A stretch of 64,000 nt of DNA from Caproiciproducens sp. CPB-2 (lineage in GTDB: Bacteria; Bacillota; Clostridia; Oscillospirales; Acutalibacteraceae), in assembly GCF_036287215.1 (NCBI RefSeq), contig NZ_CP142860.1, positions 2,852,001-2,916,000 of the forward strand, read 5' to 3'. The translations under genes and the position numbers were made by a program. Below, piece after piece: positions 55,794 through 63,539 of this stretch. Under the pieces are notes generated by a model. The model searched no databases. It was not told the DNA's origin and was given only the letters and a program-made list of their open reading frames with translations. The first letter of the stretch is position 1. Every line of letters starts with the position of its first letter.

Positions 55794-56019
55794 CCTCCCC
55801 GAGGATCTCTCCGGGCTGCCCCCATTGCGTGATTCTGTGGCTGGACAGGAGTACCATTGTAGGTTGACAAGGTCATTGCGAAACAGCTTGCCACGGCTGT
55901 CTTTCGGTTGGATGGGTACCGCTCGCACCTCTTGGCCGTCTTTTCCGGCAGGAAAACTCCCGCCGTAGGTGGTCTTGGCGCATCCTCCGATGTCGCTTGC
56001 CCCTTTCGGGCTTGTCAAC
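55794..56019 (-). ncRNA. Candidate structured RNA, copy B
   Basis: Minus-strand counterpart of 36129-36360. GTTGACAAG (56011-56019) pairs perfectly with CTTGTCAAC (55863-55871), enclosing GCCCGAAAGGGGC, GATGCGCCAAGACC, a hairpin GGCGGGAG/CCTGCCG (55945-55965), AAGACGGCC, GAGCGG and a hairpin ACAGCC/GCTGT. The conserved tail (55794-55840) has CGCAATGGGGGCAGCCCG and GAGATCCT followed by a small CCTC/GAGG stem. Compared with copy A, stems keep pairing with different bases. It lies upstream of the resolvase-like gene and downstream of the sigma-like gene. Confidence 0.5.
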
Positions 56020-56127
56020 TGATGTGTTCAGGTCGTCGGATATGACCGCATGACTGCGGTATTTGTCAAAGTGCAGGAAAGGGATTGTTTATTCCCTCAC
56101 TGTGTAGCCGACGAGAAGGCACGTTTG

Positions 56128-56601
56128 TCACCCTTCACGCAAAAGTTTTTTGATTCTGGCGAGTTTTTTGTTTACAGTGTTCCTCGCACAACCCTCCTTC
56201 TTCGCTATATCTGACTGACTGTAGTCATCAATGACCATGCGCGTAATAAGTTCCAAATCATTGGCTGATAGTACTTTGAGGCTGGCACACAGTTCTTGAT
56301 CCTCAATCGTTTCAACCCAGCTATACCGCCCAGTGAAGTCATCTTCACTGAAGGTAACCTTTAGCGAGTCGAACTTCTTAAAGAGACCGGACATACTGTC
56401 TTCATCATCATCACTAAACGATTCCGAGGGAAGCGGCTGAGTGTGCTCTCTGTACCTGCGTTCACTGAGAAAAGCATTCCAGTCGAATTCATACATTTCT
56501 TGGATTTCTTCTTTGGACATTCCAGCTTTGCGGTACTTCTTGCGGAGGAGTGCCCACTTTTGCTCGAACTTTTTCCTCTCTGCGGCATGATTAAAGCCCA
56601 T
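56128..56601 (-). CDS. Sigma-70 region 4-like DNA-binding protein
   Basis: 157 residues. The C-terminal 50 (LSANDLELITRMVIDDYSQSDIAKKEGCARNTVNKKLARIKKLL) form a region-4-type helix-turn-helix. The N-terminal part is charged and helical and has no region 2, so it is not a complete sigma factor. Similar proteins occur in clostridial integrative elements as regulators. GGAG precedes the ATG. Confidence 0.72.
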   Translation of the reverse strand: MGFNHAAERKKFEQKWALLRKKYRKAGMSKEEIQEMYEFDWNAFLSERRYREHTQPLPSESFSDDDEDSMSGLFKKFDSLKVTFSEDDFTGRYSWVETIEDQELCASLKVLSANDLELITRMVIDDYSQSDIAKKEGCARNTVNKKLARIKKLLREG

Positions 56602-56734
56602 TTTTCATTCTCCTTATCGATTTCTGGTTTTGTGGAGCGTGGGAAAAACCAGAAACCGATGGGGGAGAACGGCAGCCGGGGCAGATGTGCCTGTCTGCCT
56701 TGTTCATGCTTACTCTCCAAAAATGGGCAGCAAA

Positions 56735-56831
56735 AAAGGCCGGGCGCGAATTAAATCACGCCCGGCCTTTATGCCCCCGTATTGGCTGGAGAGACGAGGA
56801 ACGCCGCAAGACCGATCAGGTCTTGCGGCGT
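56735..56831 (-). terminator. Terminator pair downstream of 56915-57439
   Basis: Two hairpins. AAAGGCCGGGCG/CGCCCGGCCTTT (56735-56770) is followed on the minus strand by TTTTTTG and is an intrinsic terminator. ACGCCGCAAGACC/GGTCTTGCGGCGT (56801-56831) is a perfect 13-bp stem with a 5-nt loop but no T run. The remaining gap from 56602 holds no gene. Confidence 0.75.
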
Positions 56832-56914
56832 CTTGGTATTATTCCCCAGCATGGACAGCGTAGCATATCAAAAGTCGCTTGGGAGTAGGAAAAGGGTGGG
56901 TATTTCATCGGTTT

Positions 56915-57439
56915 TCAGTCGGTAAGTAGTCGGTGCACCTCCGGCAGCGTATATCCAAACAGACATATTCCGAACAAATAAAGAGCCTCCTTTTTTCTGT
57001 CATAGAACACGCTTCGCTCGATATTCAGCATTTCGGAAATCTCCGGCTCCGTGAGAGGGAACCGGCTGATGTATTGCTTGTCCAGAATCTGATAGTACAT
57101 ATCCCCATAAACGGGGTATACTTTCACGCGGGCAAGCGCTTTGTTGATGAGTTCAACGTACATCCGCGTTTCACAAACGCAGCAGACTCGCTCGGCAAAC
57201 TTGTCGATCTCCACGGTGGGCGCAAAATCCGCGAGATATCGGAAGCCGACTGCGGCATTCTGGTTCCCGGCCTCATACGCATAGTCGTGCATTTCTTCGA
57301 GGTGATCGTCAAGCGCCCAGGTGACGTCCCGATAAATCTTCAGCAGCAGTTTCGATTTGTGGAACACCGTGTCGCCATCCATGCCAAGCGAAGCAATTTT
57401 CGCTTTGTGCTTGCGTAATGCTGCGGTATCTTTTGCCAT
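56915..57439 (-). CDS. Element protein with C-terminal sigma-like helix-turn-helix
   Basis: 174 residues, GGGAGG upstream of the ATG. The C-terminal third (YYQILDKQYISRFPLTEPEISEMLNIERSVFYDRKKEALYLFG) looks like a region-4 or phage late-regulator (ArpU-like) helix-turn-helix. The N-terminal part is helical and charged. Such proteins are common in phages and integrative elements of Firmicutes. The target is unknown. Confidence 0.62.
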   Translation of the reverse strand: MAKDTAALRKHKAKIASLGMDGDTVFHKSKLLLKIYRDVTWALDDHLEEMHDYAYEAGNQNAAVGFRYLADFAPTVEIDKFAERVCCVCETRMYVELINKALARVKVYPVYGDMYYQILDKQYISRFPLTEPEISEMLNIERSVFYDRKKEALYLFGICLFGYTLPEVHRLLTD

Positions 57440-57551
57440 TCGTAAACCTCCCTTGAGCCATAAACCGGCAAAATCCTATCTGTTAGCTACGTTAGCGCAC
57501 CTGCTAACACGACGGGGTAAAAGCGGCGGGGCCTGAGCCCCGCCCGCATAT

Positions 57552-58301
57552 TCAATCGCAGACGATGACGTCGAGTGAACGCAGCATGTCGGCCTGTTTC
57601 AGCCGAATGCGAACCGCTGTTCGTGAAACATCGAAGATTTCAGTCAGTTCCGTAATCACACTGGCCGTTTCCTTTGACCCGCAGCCTTCGATGATATATG
57701 AGCCGGCATGGTGGCGATGCATAACCGCCAGCGCCACAGGATAGAACACGCAGGCGGGCATCAGCATGGACGAAGCAAATCTGTCCGCCTGCCATTCCAG
57801 CCAATCGCTCTCCGACCAGAACTCCCGCCGATTATCTCTGCTCGTATTGGCTTTCCTGCATGCAATGTACGGGCGGGATTGACGAAGATTGAACTTGTTC
57901 CCGTCCGCGTAATACATCTGCCGATGGATGATCCAATGCGAAACTTCATGCGCGATGGTAAAGCGCCGGCGATGGTGGTTTTCCTCCGGCATTAGGCTGG
58001 CGTCAACGACAATTGTGCCGGCCATAAGGCGTTCCTGAATCATCTTCTTTTCCAGACTCATGACTTCAACATTGATGTCATCAAAGTTGATCATGCCAAG
58101 TACGCTGCCGTGTGCCGACAGGCAACGGTCAATAATTGTCAGGCTGTATGATTCATCGGCAAGCGCCTCAATCTCCAAGGGCTGAGCTTTTTCAAGCATA
58201 TACGGAGCCTGCTCCCGCAGGACGAGTTCGGCAATCTTATCAAAATCACCGCAGTGGAAGAGGTACATGCCATTGCTTTTCTGGTTTAACGGAATTTCCA
58301 T
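57552..58301 (-). CDS. ImmA/IrrE-family metallopeptidase
   Basis: 249 residues with the zinc motif RRRFTIAHEVSHWIIH (HExxH) at about 115-130 and EWQADRFASSMLMP carrying the third ligand. The N-terminal part is longer than in typical ImmA. It starts 6 bp after the XRE gene, so the pair resembles the ImmR/ImmA modules that derepress integrative elements by cleaving the repressor. Confidence 0.87.
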   Translation of the reverse strand: MEIPLNQKSNGMYLFHCGDFDKIAELVLREQAPYMLEKAQPLEIEALADESYSLTIIDRCLSAHGSVLGMINFDDINVEVMSLEKKMIQERLMAGTIVVDASLMPEENHHRRRFTIAHEVSHWIIHRQMYYADGNKFNLRQSRPYIACRKANTSRDNRREFWSESDWLEWQADRFASSMLMPACVFYPVALAVMHRHHAGSYIIEGCGSKETASVITELTEIFDVSRTAVRIRLKQADMLRSLDVIVCD

Positions 58302-58307
58302 GATGCT

Positions 58308-58670
58308 CTATCCTCCGTTGTCAATGGAGTCAATAATTCTAATCCACATGGTATCAGGGATATTGCAGTCGCGGGCCTTTCTGAGAGCAACCCTCGCAAG
58401 CTCAGAGTTCTGGATATACGCGCTTAGATCGGGGTACAGGCCCTGCCGCCTGCGACCGACCAGATCATACAGCGTAGTCTCGTCCTCTCGGGAGAGACGG
58501 AGCCCTTTGATGAAGGCCGGGAGGAGCTTCTCCGATGGTGTGCGGTTGTCCTTTTCGATGTCGTGAAGATATGGCGCAGCAATGTCCAGCTCTGCGGCAA
58601 ATCCGCGCAACGTCTTTCCAAGCTGCTCACGCCGCTCCTTTATAAAGCTGCCGAGCGTTATCGTGTCCAT
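58308..58670 (-). CDS. XRE-family regulator paired with the peptidase
   Basis: 120 residues from ATG 58670 (AGAAAGGAAA upstream). The helix-turn-helix is at about 5-60 (LGSFIKERREQLGKTLRGFAAELDIAAPYLHDIEKDNRTP). The C-terminal part is helical. It is co-transcribed with the ImmA-like gene and probably is its substrate. Confidence 0.82.
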   Translation of the reverse strand: MDTITLGSFIKERREQLGKTLRGFAAELDIAAPYLHDIEKDNRTPSEKLLPAFIKGLRLSREDETTLYDLVGRRRQGLYPDLSAYIQNSELARVALRKARDCNIPDTMWIRIIDSIDNGG

Positions 58671-58687
58671 GTTGAGTTTCCTTTCTG

Positions 58688-59319
58688 TTATTGATACATC
58701 ATACCGGGCATGACCACTTTTTCTCGACCATCGGACGACATTTTCAAGTTTCCCGTAAAGCAAGCCGAATATATGGCCCTTTTGCCGAACCTGCCGCGGA
58801 TTTCTTCGACCGCCGTATCCAAACGCTCCCGCCGTTCACGCTTGGCGGTATCCTCGAAGATGTTTGCCTGATACGGCGTATCGACAGGAATGAGGTTAAT
58901 CGCCCTGACTATCACGGCACGGACTTTGCTTGTCCAGCGGTAGTTTGCCTCAAAGAGCTATCTTGCTTTTCTGGCGATCTGCCGCTCACATCGCACCAGC
59001 ACTCATCCATGCCGTACCCTTCGACCTGATCGGTATATCTTTCATAAATTGTCCGAGTCAGTTTGGAATACTTGAGATACTCGTCATATTGTGGCGGCAC
59101 CATGATAATATCCGGGCAACACTGGCTCGCCTCCCAATTGACCATCCCCGTTTTAACCCCGCGTTTCTTGGCGAGCTCTGATTTGGCGAGGACGATACCG
59201 TGCCTTGATTGGGTGGAGCCGCACACGACGACGGCCTTCCCCCGCAGCGCAGGATTGAGCATCATCTCGGCCGAAGCGTAAAAGCAGTTCAGAACGATGT
59301 GAAGTATTACTCTCTCCAT
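58688..59319 (-). pseudogene. Y-family DNA polymerase (UmuC/DinB-like) with an internal deletion
   Basis: From ATG 59319 the N-terminal part is recognisable: VILHIVLNCFYASAEMMLNPALRGKAVVV, YDEYLKYSKLTRTIYERY and VEGYGMDECWCDVSG. The usual catalytic aspartate in the first motif (HIDLN) is a valine here. Near 58955 the sequence jumps, in another frame, to the extreme C-terminus (YRWTSKVRAVIVRAINLIPVDTPYQANIFED). About 200 residues including the fingers and little-finger domains are missing. Confidence 0.83.
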
Positions 59320-59375
59320 GTTTTTTCTCTTAAGACTCTTGACAAAAGGTGCAACTTCATATAGTATTTTGATGT

Positions 59376-59461
59376 AATCGGATTTCATCTACGTCATGAT
59401 TATACGAAATCTGATTTCTCTTGTCAATACCATTTCAGAAAAAAGTGCAATCGGATTTCAT
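59376..59461. promoter_or_regulatory. Three repeated operator sites between the polymerase and XRE genes
   Basis: AATCGGATTTCAT at 59376-59388 and 59449-59461, and GAAATCTGATTTC at 59406-59418, are versions of the palindrome GAAATCnGATTTC. They lie in the 160-bp divergent region upstream of the XRE gene at 59478 and are the likely binding sites of its product. Confidence 0.7.
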
Positions 59462-59477
59462 CACATGGAGGCGCAAC

Positions 59478-59897
59478 ATGAAATTTGGAGATAAGGTGCG
59501 TGAGCTGCGCACGAAAAAGGATATCACGCAGGCGGAGCTGGGCAAGCTGGTCGGCGTTACCAAGCGCACCGTCGCCGGTTGGGAGAATGACGGGCGCTAT
59601 CCGCAAAAGCGCGATTTGTATGATGCGCTTGCGAAGGTGTTTGAGGTTCCTACCAGCTACTTAGCCTCTGAGGAGGAAGAGTTCATATCCGATGCAGCGG
59701 AGCGTTATGGCGTAAAAGGTGAACGGGACGCCAAAGCGGTTCTGACTCAGGCTGCCGCTGTTTTTGCCGGCGGTGAGCTCAGCGATGAGGATCGCCTCGC
59801 GTTTATGACTGAGATCCAGCAGCTTTATCTGGAATCCAAGGACATTGCGGCAAAAAAATTCACCCCCAAGAAATACAGAAAAGACGACGCGCGATAA
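59478..59897 (+). CDS. XRE-family repressor (ImmR/CI-like)
   Basis: 139 residues from ATG 59478 (ATGGAGG upstream). The helix-turn-helix is in residues 1-60 (GDKVRELRTKKDITQAELGKLVGVTKRTVAGWENDGRYPQ). The C-terminal part is helical. Its gene is followed 83 bp later by an ImmA-like gene and preceded by three operator copies, which is the layout of the regulatory module of ICEBs1-type elements. Confidence 0.87.
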   Translation: MKFGDKVRELRTKKDITQAELGKLVGVTKRTVAGWENDGRYPQKRDLYDALAKVFEVPTSYLASEEEEFISDAAERYGVKGERDAKAVLTQAAAVFAGGELSDEDRLAFMTEIQQLYLESKDIAAKKFTPKKYRKDDAR

Positions 59898-59980
59898 ATC
59901 GTTTACAGTCCGTATTATGGGACTACTTACGATGTATGCTGTATGCATGATATTATCTGTACCCAACTTGAGGTGAGGAA

Positions 59981-60502
59981 ATGACTGGAGATTTTATACA
60001 TCGAGAGGTTCACAGGGTCATGGCAAAATATAAGACCAATGACCCTTATGAGCTGCTTGACGCGCTTGGCGTGGAGGTCCGTGAGTCCCGTGCGTATGGA
60101 CCACATGGACTGAAAGGGTATTGCTATTTTTCCAAGCGGACGATATTTGTTGTTCTCAACGCCTTTCTGCCTGAGATTGAGCAACGGATCGTTGCCATGC
60201 ACGAGGCCGCGCATGTGATACTCCATCAGGCTCAAATCAAGGTTGCTCCGATGAGGGATAATGTAATATACGACATGACCTCCAGAACGGAGTATCAGGC
60301 AAACCTGTTTACTGCTGATTTCCTCATTTCTGATGAGGCTATTGAGGAACTGACGGAGCAGGAGGACATGGATTATTTTCGTATGTGCAAGGAGCTCTAT
60401 GTGAGCCCCGATCTGATGTCGTTTAAGCTGTTCTCCATGATCCAGCGCGGCTATCGCTATAATCTGCCGCAGGGCCTGAACAGCACATTCCTGAAAAACT
60501 GA
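59981..60502 (+). CDS. ImmA/IrrE-family metallopeptidase
   Basis: 173 residues of normal ImmA length. EQRIVAMHEAAHVILHQ holds the HExxH zinc site and TEYQANLFTADFLIS the third ligand. GAGG precedes the ATG. It probably cleaves the XRE repressor encoded upstream when the element is induced. Confidence 0.9.
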   Translation: MTGDFIHREVHRVMAKYKTNDPYELLDALGVEVRESRAYGPHGLKGYCYFSKRTIFVVLNAFLPEIEQRIVAMHEAAHVILHQAQIKVAPMRDNVIYDMTSRTEYQANLFTADFLISDEAIEELTEQEDMDYFRMCKELYVSPDLMSFKLFSMIQRGYRYNLPQGLNSTFLKN

Positions 60503-60537
60503 GCAAATGACGGCACTCTGATATGCAAGGTGATGAC

Positions 60538-60808
60538 ATGACCGTCAAGGTTTATGTGCTGGTATCCGCTGTCTTTGATGCGGACGGGACATTGATCCCT
60601 ATATCGCTGACATGGGAGGACGGGACGGTATATGCAATTGATCGTGTTCTGGACATTCGTCAGGTGCCAGCGCTGAAAGCCGGGGGGGCAGGGCGACCGA
60701 TACACGGTCATCATAAACGGCCATCAGAGCTATCTGTTCTTCGAACGGAACGCTTTGATGACCAGGGACAACCTGGGTCGCTGGTTTGTGGAGCGCAGGG
60801 CGGCATGA
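60538..60808 (+). pseudogene. Small element protein with a one-base insertion
   Basis: From ATG 60538 the frame reads VYVLVSAVFDADGTLIPISLTWEDGTVYAIDRVLDIRQ, a beta-rich start. A run of seven G near 60690 shifts the frame; with six G it would continue GDRYTVIINGHQSYLFFERN and end at 60808 as a protein of about 90 residues. I recognise it only as a recurring small gene of clostridial elements. Confidence 0.6.
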
Positions 60809-60849
60809 CAGGGAAATCATAGAAAAACAGACAGTATGAGGTGACGGCG

Positions 60850-61446
60850 ATGGCGGAAATTCTGATAGATAAAGATAGATCTGATTTTTTGCAATATGCC
60901 TTTTTCGGCGGCGACAAGCCCTTTCCGGCCGTAAGCGACCGCGCATATCGTGACCTGTGCCGAACGCTTCGCTTTCATGGTGAGAGCGGCACAAAGTACC
61001 GCGACCATGTGGGCAGGGTTTTAGAAGCGGAAATCACAGCCATGCTTTCAAAACCTCCCGATACTCAGGCGGGATATGACACTTGGCATCATGCGCTCTG
61101 TGATGAGCTAATCGGGTATTACGGTTCTACTGGTTTCGAATTCAATCTTGGCCATGCGCAGAAATGGGTCAATATGACCATGAAATACATATACATTCAC
61201 GGGGCGCTTGATATCACTCCTGTTTTCAGCTATCTCCATGTTCCGCTGGATTCCTATGTTTTTGGCGCTGTGGAGAATGATCTGGGGATAAAGCCACCCT
61301 GCAGCGCGTGGAGTAAGCTCACGAACTATGAGCAGTACATTCGGTATCAGAAGAGGATACGGGCGGCGGTGACAGCGCCTCCGCTGCGGTGGGAGTTCCA
61401 GAACTGGCTCTCTGAAGCAAAACGTCGGAATATGAGCCAAGAATAG
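60850..61446 (+). CDS. Conserved element protein of unknown function
   Basis: 198 residues from ATG 60850 (GAGGTGACGGCG upstream). It contains FFGGDKPFPAVSDRAYRDLCRTLRF and YGSTGFEFNLGHAQKWVNMTMKYIYI, with several tryptophan and histidine residues but no catalytic motif that I recognise. It is transcribed with the following two genes. Confidence 0.6.
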   Translation: MAEILIDKDRSDFLQYAFFGGDKPFPAVSDRAYRDLCRTLRFHGESGTKYRDHVGRVLEAEITAMLSKPPDTQAGYDTWHHALCDELIGYYGSTGFEFNLGHAQKWVNMTMKYIYIHGALDITPVFSYLHVPLDSYVFGAVENDLGIKPPCSAWSKLTNYEQYIRYQKRIRAAVTAPPLRWEFQNWLSEAKRRNMSQE

Positions 61447-61455
61447 AGGCTGGAC

Positions 61456-62490
61456 ATGAAGATTGAAATGGGAGAATCCCTGATATACTCGTGGCTGCGC
61501 CATGAAAAGCAATGCCAGTTGGCGCAGACCAACTGGAAAGCGTCACCCTATTGGGTGTTGGACAGCTGGGGCGAACTGCAGTCGCTTTATGAGAAATTTG
61601 CTCAGTACTATCAGGACAAGTATCAGCTTGATATTTTGAAGGGTTGTTCTCTGGAGCAATTTATTAAGCAGGCGGAAATTGATGCTATCGGCATCTCGTT
61701 TTCCCAATCCGCAGAGAGCATCTTCGCTGTTGATGTCGCATATCACGAAGCCGGTCTAAATTACGGTGACAAGATCAAGACGCTGACAAAGATCATCCAG
61801 AAGTGTGTGCGAACTGCATTGTGCTTATATGGCTTCTTCAGCATCGCAACTGGTGAGATCATTTTTGCCTCACCAAAAATAAACCCGGTAATCGAAAAAG
61901 AACTTTCGCCCATGTTTGTGGAGCTGACCGACCTGTTCTCGCAGCTCGGATTGGAGTTTACTGCGATTCTATATTGTAACGATACTTTTCTGACTGGGAT
62001 CATGCAGCCCGTACTGAAAAAGGGTACGAGTATCGCGGACACATCAGAGCTGTTTTTGCGCAGCGTTCAGATGTACCAGATGTTCGCCGGGAAAGCAGCG
62101 CCCGCGCCGGCAAAGGCTTCAAAAGAGCAGATTGTCATCGCTCAATCGAAACCGCGCACAGGTTCGTATACCGATGAAGGAAAGGCAATCGAGCGCATAC
62201 CCAAGTGGGCGCTTAGCCCGGAGCAAAACAATTACAAAATCATTCGGGCCTATTATCAGCTACTGAATGAACGGGGACTGGTCACCCGGCCGGAGCTGGA
62301 GGCCCGCTGTCATGATCAAAGCAAACACCCGGATGTATATGTACGGGACTTCCGTGGCAATTTCGCATCCATGAAAACTGACAAGGGCAAGAGCCACGGG
62401 AAAGTCTTTACGGATGACGGGTATAATGTGCGAGTTTGGAGCGCCGTATCGCAGACCTTGGAGCAGAACCGCAGCCTGTTCCTGGCGTAA
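61456..62490 (+). CDS. Protein with a possible nuclease-like core
   Basis: 344 residues, 9 bp after the previous gene. The block AEIDAIGISFSQSAESIFAVDVAYHEAGLNYG holds a spaced E-D and D-x-(A)-x-x-E arrangement reminiscent of restriction-endonuclease-like cores, followed by AALCLYGFF and GEIIFASPKIN. The C-terminal 80 residues (YYQLLNERGLVTRPELEARC) look like a winged helix. This is suggestive only; no activity is known to me. Confidence 0.55.
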   Translation: MKIEMGESLIYSWLRHEKQCQLAQTNWKASPYWVLDSWGELQSLYEKFAQYYQDKYQLDILKGCSLEQFIKQAEIDAIGISFSQSAESIFAVDVAYHEAGLNYGDKIKTLTKIIQKCVRTALCLYGFFSIATGEIIFASPKINPVIEKELSPMFVELTDLFSQLGLEFTAILYCNDTFLTGIMQPVLKKGTSIADTSELFLRSVQMYQMFAGKAAPAPAKASKEQIVIAQSKPRTGSYTDEGKAIERIPKWALSPEQNNYKIIRAYYQLLNERGLVTRPELEARCHDQSKHPDVYVRDFRGNFASMKTDKGKSHGKVFTDDGYNVRVWSAVSQTLEQNRSLFLA

Positions 62491-62518
62491 GCGTATCAAG
62501 TGATGTTCGGAGGGAATA

Positions 62519-63235
62519 ATGGAAAACATCGTATTTGAGCGTGACTATGAGGAAGAACATCGTCAGCAAGATGGAAATGACACCGCATCCGCGATATTTG
62601 AGATTGCCACTGATGGAGGGTTCATCGCGGCATACGCTGATGCAATGCAGGTCATTCCCAAGGTGGTTGTTCCCGCTGATAAAGAAAACTACGAATATTT
62701 GCTTCAACGGTCAGACGAGCTTGCGCAACGCTGGGGCGGCAAAGTCCGCGGAGTTGTAAACTACGAGAAATGGGAGGCCACAATAGATCTGCTTCTGCCG
62801 TTTGCCGAGTTTTGTGATCGTGACGATCTGAACCTTCTGAAAGAATTCGCCGACAAGTCCCATTCTATTACTTTTCAGACGAACGATGATGGGAGACTCC
62901 GGATACACATTTTCATCCTTTATTTTGAAGAGATTGCCGACAAGAACGAGATCTTTGAGTCAATTCTGCGCAACAGGCCAGACCTTACCGCTCTTTTGGA
63001 GCAGTACAGGGAAGAGAACCCATCCCTTTTTGAGAGCAATGATGAAGTCGATAATCTTAATGATTCCGAGCGGGTTGAGTTGATGACATGGTTTGTGGAA
63101 ACATGGTCGGCAGCAACAGGTGAAAGCAAGGAGAGCGTCGCGTCTGCGGTCTTGTATGAGATGCGGCATGACTACAGGAATATGCTCCAAAAAATCCTTG
63201 ACTTGAAGCACAAACTTGAAGGAGATACAGAATAA
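62519..63235 (+). CDS. Conserved element protein of unknown function
   Basis: 238 residues, GGAGGG upstream. Acidic, with no recognised motif. TIDLLLPFAEFCDRDDLNLLKEFADKSHSITF and RLRIHIFILYFEEI suggest an alpha/beta fold. It is the last gene of the plus-strand group and is followed by a terminator. Confidence 0.58.
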   Translation: MENIVFERDYEEEHRQQDGNDTASAIFEIATDGGFIAAYADAMQVIPKVVVPADKENYEYLLQRSDELAQRWGGKVRGVVNYEKWEATIDLLLPFAEFCDRDDLNLLKEFADKSHSITFQTNDDGRLRIHIFILYFEEIADKNEIFESILRNRPDLTALLEQYREENPSLFESNDEVDNLNDSERVELMTWFVETWSAATGESKESVASAVLYEMRHDYRNMLQKILDLKHKLEGDTE

Positions 63236-63240
63236 CCGAA

Positions 63241-63269
63241 CGGCCAGCCGATGCAGTATCGGTTGGCCG
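63241..63269. terminator. Bidirectional hairpin between convergent genes
   Basis: CGGCCAGCCGAT and ATCGGTTGGCCG (one G-U) with a 5-nt loop, between the plus-strand group and the minus-strand gene ending at 63328. Confidence 0.65.
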
Positions 63270-63327
63270 CTTGAATTAGGTTGCAGTATCTGTCATCTGC
63301 TATCATGGGGAGAAAGGCATTAAATGC

Positions 63328-63528
63328 CTAACCGTGTTTCTGATTACTGCGAAATAATAAGGATTTCAATAGCGTCTTAAATTGTGAAAATGAGTTCGTT
63401 TCGGGATGGGGGGTCGCCGCAGCATCTGCGTTGCCGCACTCGTTATCATCAGTTTCGCTCTGCGTGGCAGCAATCGAAATACCAATATCGACTGGGTCGA
63501 TTTTTCCGTTTCCGTTCCAGTCTATCAT
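63328..63528 (-). CDS. Small protein with an EF-hand/dockerin-like calcium loop
   Basis: 66 residues from ATG 63528 (GGAGATGCAAC upstream). It begins MIDWNGNGKIDPVDIGISIAA, in which DWNGNGKIDPVD matches a calcium-binding EF-hand loop as found in dockerins. The rest is polar. Similar very short proteins follow the neighbouring gene in other elements. The role is unknown. Confidence 0.6.
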   Translation of the reverse strand: MIDWNGNGKIDPVDIGISIAATQSETDDNECGNADAAATPHPETNSFSQFKTLLKSLLFRSNQKHG

Positions 63529-63539
63529 GTTGCATCTCC

